NCBI GenBank assembly: GCA_947371775.1
Contig: CANBQX010000039.1
Coordinates: forward strand, 1 to 13,693
Origin: Comamonadaceae bacterium
GTDB taxonomy: Bacteria; Pseudomonadota; Gammaproteobacteria; Burkholderiales; Burkholderiaceae_C
Length of the DNA stretch: 13,693 nt
Direction: 5' to 3'
A model generated the notes under the pieces. The model saw only the letters and a list, made by a program, of their open reading frames with translations, did no database searches and was not told the origin of the DNA. Position numbers and translations under genes: made by a program. This document shows positions 7,827 through 12,852 of this stretch, piece after piece (the stretch's first letter is position 1; every line of letters starts with the position of its first letter).

Positions 7827-7849
7827 CCTCCGTCAAGACTTGATGGAGG
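7827..7849 (-). promoter_or_regulatory. Hairpin covering the gtsB Shine-Dalgarno sequence
   Basis: On the transcribed strand the order is CCTCC, A, TCAAG, T, CTTGA, C, GGAGG, a near-perfect 23-base dyad. In RNA the GGAGG (7827-7831), the only good ribosome-binding sequence before the permease gene, would pair with CCUCC (7845-7849). The inner UCA/UGA would pair beyond one A-C mismatch, leaving a five-base loop. Read as DNA it could also be an operator. Confidence 0.6.
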
Positions 7850-7861
7850 CGACGGCCGGCA

Positions 7862-7900
7862 CAATAAAACCAAGCCGCCCACCTCCGCAGAGGCAGGCGG
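7862..7900 (-). terminator. Terminator-like hairpin with T-rich tail between gtsA and gtsB (possible attenuator)
   Basis: On the minus strand, CCGCC-TG-CCTC (7900-7890) and GAGG-TG-GGCGG (7885-7875) form a stem of 5+4 bp with a symmetric TG/TG internal loop and a TGCG apical loop. A T-rich run CTTGGTTTTATTG (7874-7862) follows. The T-run is interrupted, so termination is probably partial. This fits an operon where the binding protein is needed in excess over the permeases. Confidence 0.5.
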
Positions 7901-7912
7901 TTCGGCGCACAG

Positions 7913-7934
7913 TCCTGCGGCAGTCGCCGCAGGA
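7913..7934 (-). other. Perfect 9-bp stem-loop directly after the gtsA stop codon
   Basis: TCCTGCGGC (7913-7921) and GCCGCAGGA (7926-7934) are exact inverse complements around a 4-base loop. The hairpin begins 9 nt beyond the gtsA TAA on the transcribed strand and has no T-run after it. It therefore looks like a 3'-end stabiliser of the binding-protein message rather than a terminator. Confidence 0.75.
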
Positions 7935-7943
7935 TAAGTCCGC

Positions 7944-9194
7944 TTACTTGGTGGCGGCTGCCTTGGCGATGTTGGCTACGCCGTCGGCGACAGAGATCTT
8001 GTCGTCGTTCCAGAATTGGCTCACAGCGTCCTTGATCGCGCCTTCCGCAGCAGGCGCAATCGCCATACCGTGGGCGACGGAGGGCACCAGACCGCCGGAC
8101 TTGGCAGTTGCCACAAAGTCTTTGGCAGAGAGTTTGGCGCAGTCGTCAAACTTGGCCATGTCCATGTTCAAACGAACGGGGATAGAGCCTTTGTTCAAGT
8201 TGAACACTTCCTGGAATTCAACGCCCATGATGGACGCAGCCAAATCGGCCTGGGCCTTCTGGGCACCGGCGTCTTTCAGCTTGAACATGGCAAACGAGTC
8301 CACATTGAAGGTGTAGGCATTGGCGGTGCCGGGAGCAGCGGCGCACAGGTAGTCTTTGCCGGGAACCTTGCCAGCTGCCGAGAACTCGCCCTTGGCCCAG
8401 TCACCCATGAATTGGAACGCGGCTTTTTCTTGGATCACCATGGCCGTGGCCAAGTTCCAGTCGCGACCGGGCGCGGCAGCGTCCGTGTAGCCTTTGATCT
8501 TGCGGAAAGTCTCCAAGGATTTTTTCATGGTGTCGCTGGTCAGCGCTTTTTGGTCCAGTTTCACCAGCGCATCACTGTAGAACTTGGCGCCACCCACACC
8601 CAAAACCACCGACTCGAAAGTCGTGAAGTCTTGCCAGTTCTGGCCACCGTGTGCAACAGCAATCAAACCAGCTTTTTTGACTTTGTCAGCGGCGACAAAG
8701 AATTCGTCCCACGTCTTGGGCGCGCCACTGACACCGGCTTTTTTCAGAACGGCCGCATTGGCCCACATCCAGTTCACGCGGTGCACATTGACCGGTGCGG
8801 CAACGTAGCTGCCCTTGTACTTCATCACATTGGCTACCACGCCTGGCAGCAGGCTGTCCCATTTTTCCGCTTTTGCGGTGGCATCCAGATTGGCCAACAC
8901 GCCTTCAGCAGCCCATTCTTGAATGGCTGGGCCCTTGATTTGGGCGGCTGCGGGCGGATTGCCGGAGACCACGCGGCTTTTCAGCACGGTGGCAGCATTG
9001 TCACCACCACCACCTGCAACAGCAAAATCTTTCCATGTATTGCCCTTGGCTTGCATGATTTTCTTCAGTTCCGCCACCGATTTGGCTTCGCCGCCAGATG
9101 TCCAGTAGTGCAAGACTTCGACCTCGCCTGCCACAGCCGCTGTACCTGCGACCACCAAAGCCACTGCGGTGGCCAAATGAGAAAGCTTCAACAT
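7944..9194 (-). CDS. gtsA: Periplasmic sugar-binding protein of ABC transporter (GtsA-like, probably glucose/mannose)
   Basis: A 416-residue extracellular solute-binding protein that captures the sugar in the periplasm and delivers it to the two permeases. The N-terminus is a standard Sec signal peptide: K3, hydrophobic core to about residue 19, and a likely cut after A22 (A-V-A before GEVEV). The mature start 'VEVLHYWTSGGEAKSV', then 'GNTWKDFAVAGGGGDNA' and 'VVSGNPPAAAQIKGP', closely match what I recall of Pseudomonas GtsA glucose-binding proteins. 'WNLATAMVIQEKAAFQFMGDW' is also typical of this group. I chose the ATG at 9194 because it starts the signal peptide; the frame extends 14 codons upstream to an unlikely start. 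The ribosome site is weak (GGAA about 7 nt upstream). It is the first gene of the transporter set, 127 nt downstream of the ROK kinase; that gap holds an AT-rich palindrome. Confidence 0.94.
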   Translation of the reverse strand: MLKLSHLATAVALVVAGTAAVAGEVEVLHYWTSGGEAKSVAELKKIMQAKGNTWKDFAVAGGGGDNAATVLKSRVVSGNPPAAAQIKGPAIQEWAAEGVLANLDATAKAEKWDSLLPGVVANVMKYKGSYVAAPVNVHRVNWMWANAAVLKKAGVSGAPKTWDEFFVAADKVKKAGLIAVAHGGQNWQDFTTFESVVLGVGGAKFYSDALVKLDQKALTSDTMKKSLETFRKIKGYTDAAAPGRDWNLATAMVIQEKAAFQFMGDWAKGEFSAAGKVPGKDYLCAAAPGTANAYTFNVDSFAMFKLKDAGAQKAQADLAASIMGVEFQEVFNLNKGSIPVRLNMDMAKFDDCAKLSAKDFVATAKSGGLVPSVAHGMAIAPAAEGAIKDAVSQFWNDDKISVADGVANIAKAAATK

Positions 9195-9252
9195 ATTGAG
9201 TTCCAGTTGGTTAACCCTTGCGGCGAAAGCCCACAAGGAGAGGAGATCCGGG

Positions 9253-9267
9253 CAGGCACCACGCCTG
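9253..9267. other. Short inverted repeat in the gtsA leader
   Basis: CAGGC (9253-9257) and GCCTG (9263-9267) flank a five-base spacer, just downstream of the AT palindrome on the transcribed strand. It could be a small leader hairpin or half of an operator. Five-bp stems are common by chance at this base composition. Confidence 0.25.
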
Positions 9268-9272
9268 TTCGG

Positions 9273-9293
9273 ATTAATTAATTTTTAATTAAT
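9273..9293. promoter_or_regulatory. AT-only inverted repeat upstream of gtsA, candidate operator or UP element
   Basis: ATTAATTAA (9273-9281), TTT, TTAATTAAT (9285-9293) is a perfect 9-bp inverted repeat made wholly of A and T, in DNA that is otherwise GC-rich. It lies 79 bases before the gtsA ATG, between the kinase and binding-protein genes, where a sugar-responsive promoter would be expected. I could not place a convincing -35/-10 pair, so the promoter itself is not claimed. Confidence 0.5.
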
Positions 9294-9321
9294 TATCGAT
9301 ATCTGCCTACTAGGACTTTCC

Positions 9322-10302
9322 CTAGGCACGCATCACCAAGGCCAGCGCGGCATAGTCGCCCACCGCATTGCCCAGACCGGCGGGGACGATCTCCACGCCG
9401 TCGGTGAGCGCCGCCAATTTGCCCTGCACATGGGCTGCCACTTTGGGCAAGAGAAAATCATGGTGGTGCCAAAACACACTTCCGCCCATGCTCACGCGCT
9501 GCAAGTCCAGGGTGACGACCATGTTGTAAATGGCCCGGCCCATGACGCGGCACAGCTCATCCACCAAGGCCAGAGCCTCAGCGTTTCCAGAGCGCGCAGC
9601 CTCGAGCAAGACAGCCGCATCGCCAAAGCCCTGCGTGGCAAACCGCCGCGCAATCGCATTGCCGGCAATCAAGGCCTCCACATCGCCCACATTGCCGCAG
9701 CCGCACAAGGCGTCATGGTTGTCGCTGACAAAGCTATGTCCCGCGTGGCCCGCGTTGCCGTTTTTGCCGCGCAAGATGTGGCCGTCAACGCAGACACCCA
9801 TGCCGATGCCGGTGCTCCAGGTGACATACGCGCAGTGGTCCATGCCCTGCAGTGCGCCCCAACGGCGCTCTGCCTCCAGCGCACCCACGCCGTCGTTTTC
9901 GACCCGCACATTGGCAAAAGCCGCGCGCAGCGGCGCTTCCAAATACGCAGTGGGCCAGTCGTTGGGCAGGCCACGCGCTTTGCCCGCAATGCCGCCGCAA
10001 ATATTGGGGGCTGCCAGTTCAATCAGCCCATCGGCCATCACAAAGGGGCCACAAGAGACCACACCCACCGCGGCGATGTCCGTCAGCGACACGCCCGCGC
10101 TGGCGCAGCTTTGCCCCACCATGCGAATGATTTGGGCGGCCAATGCGCCCCGGTCGCCCACTTTGGCCGTGGGCTCGGCCAACTTGCCACGCACGCCATG
10201 GGCGTCGGCCACGCTGACCGAGACTTTGGTGCCGCCGATATCGACGCAGGCCACAGGTGCCATGGACGGTGGGAAGTGAATGAGCGGTGCGGCAGCGGAC
10301 AT
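9322..10302 (-). CDS. ROK-family sugar kinase (probable glucokinase or related hexose kinase)
   Basis: A 326-residue cytoplasmic kinase expected to phosphorylate the sugar imported by the adjacent transporter with ATP. The ATP-binding loop is 'VDIGGTKVSVSVA' (from residue 20). The catalytic Asp is D137 in 'VENDGVGALEAERRWGA', and 'GIGMGVCVDGHILRG' marks the second phosphate-binding segment. The ROK signature region reads 'GNAGHAGHS' then 'CGCGNVGDVEALIAG' (200-214). Two positions differ from the usual pattern: GExGH is GHAGH (185-189), and the third zinc Cys of CxCGxxGC is Asp207. There is no N-terminal helix-turn-helix, so it is a kinase rather than a ROK repressor. The start is ATG 10302; ATG 10263 (residue 14) is an alternative, and neither has a clear ribosome site. 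Glucose is the simplest substrate, but the GHAGH form leaves mannose or an N-acetyl sugar open. Confidence 0.88.
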   Translation of the reverse strand: MSAAAPLIHFPPSMAPVACVDIGGTKVSVSVADAHGVRGKLAEPTAKVGDRGALAAQIIRMVGQSCASAGVSLTDIAAVGVVSCGPFVMADGLIELAAPNICGGIAGKARGLPNDWPTAYLEAPLRAAFANVRVENDGVGALEAERRWGALQGMDHCAYVTWSTGIGMGVCVDGHILRGKNGNAGHAGHSFVSDNHDALCGCGNVGDVEALIAGNAIARRFATQGFGDAAVLLEAARSGNAEALALVDELCRVMGRAIYNMVVTLDLQRVSMGGSVFWHHHDFLLPKVAAHVQGKLAALTDGVEIVPAGLGNAVGDYAALALVMRA

Positions 10303-10380
10303 GGGCAGGTTTCGGTAAAACGGGCGAAGTAAGCGTGAACGGCACCAATGCTAACCGCGCGCACCAGCGCCGATTTACCA

Positions 10381-10410
10381 GGCGGTTACAGACGGTTACA
10401 GAGGCTTACA
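10381..10410. repeat. 10-bp tandem repeat spanning the end of the MidA gene
   Basis: GGCGGTTACA, GACGGTTACA and GAGGCTTACA (10381-10390, 10391-10400, 10401-10410) are three imperfect 10-bp units. On the minus strand each contains CTGTAA; the first is the real stop (10406-10408). Because the period is 10, TAA falls in all three frames of that strand. Confidence 0.8.
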
Positions 10411-11527
10411 GGCGGTGGGTTTTGTCGCCGTGCACAAAGCCCAGGGGCTGCCACACGGGGCCCGCGCCCAGGGCGATCACTTTGAAGAGTTCGCCCATTT
10501 CATGCTCCAGAATCAGCCGCTGCGCGGCACTGCGCACCGGCAGGCTGGCGGCCTGCATCAGATCGATGAGCCCACAGTTGATTAAGAAGTGGGCCTGGCT
10601 GGTGTAGCCCAGCACCTCCATGTCCGCGTCCTGCGCGGCCAGGGCCAGGGCTGTGAAGTTGACGTGGGCGGTAATGTCCTTCTGGCCTACCTGCACCAGC
10701 GGATTGGGGTCGCTTTGGTGCGCCTGGTGGCACATGACGGTGCCCATGTGGCGCTGGGGGTGGTAGTACTCCGCCTCCGGGAAGCCATAGTCCAGGAGCA
10801 GCACCATTCCACGCTCCAAACGCTGGGCCAGCGTGCGGACAAAGGCTTCGCTTTGGGGGTGGATTTCGGTCAGGTAATCGTGGTCACCCTGCACCTCGAC
10901 GGGCGGGCGCAAAGCGGTGATGCGATCCGCCCAAACCAATTGGCTCGCGTCCGGCGACAGGGCCACGCCGCGCTCGTGCCACACGCCGCTCACCCGCGCC
11001 AGCAGTTGCACCGGCATGGCGTCAATCAATTCATTGCCCAGCACCACGCCGTGCATGCGCTCGGGCAAGGCACTCACCCACTGCACTGTGTCGCCCCAAG
11101 GCGCCAGGCGGACTTGCTGGCGCCCACGCAGCGAGCCCGACAGATCGACGATGGTGTAGCGCGCGAGTGGCACCTTCATTTCCTGCAGCGCCGACAAGAC
11201 CTGCTCGGCCAAAGCGCCGGTGCCCGCGCCAAATTCCCACACCTCGTCGGTGCCGGTGGCTTGCAGGGCTTGCGCCAGCTGGCGCGCCAGGGCGTAGCCA
11301 AACAAGGGGCTGATCTCGGGGGCGGTGACAAAGTCGCTGCCCGAGTCGCCACCCTCCCCGCCCGGCATGGTGCCGAATTTGGGCAGGTCGGCAGCGTAGT
11401 AGCCCATGCCCGGCGTGTACAAAGCCTTCTCCATGAAGGCATCAAACCCCATCCATCCGCCTTGGGCGCGAATGGCATCGGCAATGTGCTGCTGCAGTGC
11501 AGCGCTGACAGTCTGGATGTCGCTCAT
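10406..11527 (-). CDS. Class I SAM-dependent methyltransferase, MidA/NDUFAF7 family
   Basis: A 373-residue cytosolic protein of the DUF185/COG1565 family. Its eukaryotic member NDUFAF7 methylates an arginine of a complex I subunit; the bacterial substrate is not established. Family marks are plentiful: 'GWMGFDAFMEKALYTPGMGYYA' near the start, 'DFVTAPEISPLFGYALARQL' (65-84), SAM motif I 'EFGAGTG' (98-104), 'GNELIDAMPV' (164-173), 'LLLDYGFPEAEYYHPQRHMGT' and 'QVGQKDITAHVNFTAL' further on. I chose the ATG at 11527; the frame begins two codons earlier with a GTG, and no strong ribosome site distinguishes them. The stop lies in a 10-bp tandem repeat. It is divergent from the pteridine-reductase-like gene, with 104 nt between them. 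A 103-nt gap separates it from the ROK kinase, so it is probably a separate unit from the sugar operon or an upstream member of a longer one. Confidence 0.93.
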   Translation of the reverse strand: MSDIQTVSAALQQHIADAIRAQGGWMGFDAFMEKALYTPGMGYYAADLPKFGTMPGGEGGDSGSDFVTAPEISPLFGYALARQLAQALQATGTDEVWEFGAGTGALAEQVLSALQEMKVPLARYTIVDLSGSLRGRQQVRLAPWGDTVQWVSALPERMHGVVLGNELIDAMPVQLLARVSGVWHERGVALSPDASQLVWADRITALRPPVEVQGDHDYLTEIHPQSEAFVRTLAQRLERGMVLLLDYGFPEAEYYHPQRHMGTVMCHQAHQSDPNPLVQVGQKDITAHVNFTALALAAQDADMEVLGYTSQAHFLINCGLIDLMQAASLPVRSAAQRLILEHEMGELFKVIALGAGPVWQPLGFVHGDKTHRL

Positions 11528-11631
11528 GGCCACACACCCGACGAAATCAGGGGGCGCTCGTTAAACTCAGGGGTTCTCATCGTGATTCTTAGACTGGCAC
11601 CGCGCCAGGATTTACCGGATTGTCCCCTTTT
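11528..11631. promoter_or_regulatory. Divergent intergenic region between the MidA and SDR genes
   Basis: These 104 bases must hold the start signals for two outward-facing genes. I cannot assign -35/-10 boxes with confidence. A small inverted repeat, CTGGC (11594-11598) and GCCAG (11604-11608) around ACCGC, sits 24 bases before the SDR ATG and could be an operator half-pair. The SDR gene has no Shine-Dalgarno; the bases before its ATG are CCCCTTTT. Confidence 0.4.
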
Positions 11632-12450
11632 ATGTCTGCCCCGCCCGCGCCCAGTTCCCACGCCAACCGCCCCAGTGTGCTGGTCACCGGAGGGGCCAAG
11701 CGCTTGGGTCGCGAGATTGCTCTGACATTGGCCGCCAGCGGCTGGCGGGTGGCCGTGCACTACCGCGACTCGGTGGAAGACGCCACGCGCACCACGGCCG
11801 AGTGCGCCAAGCTCACGCCCGGTGCGGCCTGCTTTCGGGCCAACTTGAGCAACGAGGCTGCGGTGCGCAACTTGCTGCCCACGGTGATCGAGCAGTTCGG
11901 CACGGTGGACGCGGTGGTCAACAGCGCCTCCACCTTTGAGCACGACAACGCCGCAAGCTTCAGCTTTGCCGCCATGGACAAACATCTGCGCGCCAACGCC
12001 GGTGCGGCCATTCTGCTGGCGCAGGCGCTGCACACGCACATTGACGCACGCAACCGGGCGCAGCCCGACCCAACGCAACTGGCGGCCTGCAGCGGCGTGG
12101 TGGTCAATATGCTGGACCAAAAGCTGTGGAACCAAAACCCTGACTTTTTGAGCTACACCCTGTCCAAGGCCGCCTTAGAGGCCGCCACCACCATGCTAGC
12201 GCTGGCCTTGAGCCCACTGGTGCGGGTGGTGGGTGTTGCGCCAGGCCTGACCCTGACCAGCCACTTGCTGAGCGACGACAAGTTTGCCGCCTTGCACAAG
12301 CTCTCACCCCTGGGGCGCTCCTCCACGCCCGCCGATGTGGCGTCCACCGTGCGGTTTGCGATGGAGAACCAATCGATCACCGGCACCACCTTGCTGGTGG
12401 ATGGCGGCCAACACCTGATGCGCTTTGAGCGCGATTTTTCCCTGATGTAA
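11632..12450 (+). CDS. Short-chain dehydrogenase/reductase, pteridine reductase-like (FolM/PTR1 type)
   Basis: A 272-residue NADPH-dependent reductase. The cofactor loop 'TGGAKRLGR' (19-27) has the TGxxxRxG form of pteridine reductases rather than the classical TGxxxGxG. 'NSAS' (97-100) replaces NAG. The active site reads Asp162, Tyr175, Lys179: the Tyr-x-x-x-Lys pair is standard ('SYTLSK'). The usual SDR Ser is replaced by Asp in 'NMLDQ', with the same 13-residue Asp-Tyr spacing as Leishmania PTR1 (D181, Y194, K198). This supports reduction of dihydrofolate, dihydrobiopterin or dihydromonapterin. I chose the ATG at 11632; an in-frame TTG at 11620 is unlikely, and there is no clear ribosome site. 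It is 10 nt upstream of folB, and this context supports a pterin/folate role. The exact substrate is inferred. Confidence 0.9.
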   Translation: MSAPPAPSSHANRPSVLVTGGAKRLGREIALTLAASGWRVAVHYRDSVEDATRTTAECAKLTPGAACFRANLSNEAAVRNLLPTVIEQFGTVDAVVNSASTFEHDNAASFSFAAMDKHLRANAGAAILLAQALHTHIDARNRAQPDPTQLAACSGVVVNMLDQKLWNQNPDFLSYTLSKAALEAATTMLALALSPLVRVVGVAPGLTLTSHLLSDDKFAALHKLSPLGRSSTPADVASTVRFAMENQSITGTTLLVDGGQHLMRFERDFSLM

Positions 12451-12460
12451 GGCACATGGC

Positions 12461-12835
12461 ATGCAGCAACGAAGCACCGGCACCCAAACCCTGACCCTGA
12501 CCGGCCTGCGCTTTGAGGCCAACCTGGGCATCCTCGAGTCCGAACTCACCGCCCCGCAACCGATTTTGGTCGACGCCGAATTGCACGTGGGTACCCAGCC
12601 GCTGCAACCGCGCGACGACGATATCAACCATGTGCTGGACTACCGCAAAGTGCGCCAGATCATCATCAACGAATGCACGGCCGAACACGTCAATTTGCTG
12701 GAAAGCATGATCGGCAAACTCGCCGACCGCTTGATGCAGCTGCCGGGCGTCTTGGGCGTGCGGGTGAAGATCGCCAAGCTCGAAATTTTTGACGACTGTG
12801 AAGTCGCGATCCGGATCGAAACCGGACAGTGGTAA
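12461..12835 (+). CDS. folB: Dihydroneopterin aldolase
   Basis: A 124-residue enzyme that splits 7,8-dihydroneopterin into 6-hydroxymethyl-dihydropterin and glycolaldehyde in folate synthesis. Aligned to E. coli FolB from memory, 'LTGLRFEANLGILESE' is the first strand and loop with the pterin-site Glu. 'VLDYRKV' holds the conserved Tyr61, 'LLESMIGKLADRLM' holds Glu81 that anchors the pterin, and 'VRVKIAKLEIF' carries the catalytic Lys106. The residue after Lys is Leu where many FolB proteins have Pro. The length fits the family (about 120). The ATG at 12461 is 10 nt after the SDR stop; another ATG at 12456 is out of frame. The neighbouring pteridine-reductase-like gene supports the call. A FolX-type epimerase is the main alternative. 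Confidence 0.9.
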   Translation: MQQRSTGTQTLTLTGLRFEANLGILESELTAPQPILVDAELHVGTQPLQPRDDDINHVLDYRKVRQIIINECTAEHVNLLESMIGKLADRLMQLPGVLGVRVKIAKLEIFDDCEVAIRIETGQW

Positions 12836-12852
12836 ACCTGAGCGAGACCTCC

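Noticed and set aside
8016..9281. 421-codon plus-strand frame antisense to gtsA
   Set aside because: The opposite strand encodes a clear signal peptide and binding-protein fold; the antisense translation is rich in His and Gly with no family features.
9310..9325. CTAGG...CCTAG stem at the ROK kinase stop as a terminator
   Set aside because: Only five pairs, competing alternative pairings with a nearby TAGGC, and no clean T-run; not enough to call a terminator.
9322..10302. ROK protein as a transcriptional repressor (NagC/Mlc type)
   Set aside because: The ATP loop starts at residue 20 and there is no room for an N-terminal helix-turn-helix, so a kinase is the better call.
10589..11725. 378-codon plus-strand frame antisense to the MidA gene and running into the SDR gene
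   Set aside because: No motif, overlaps two supported genes.
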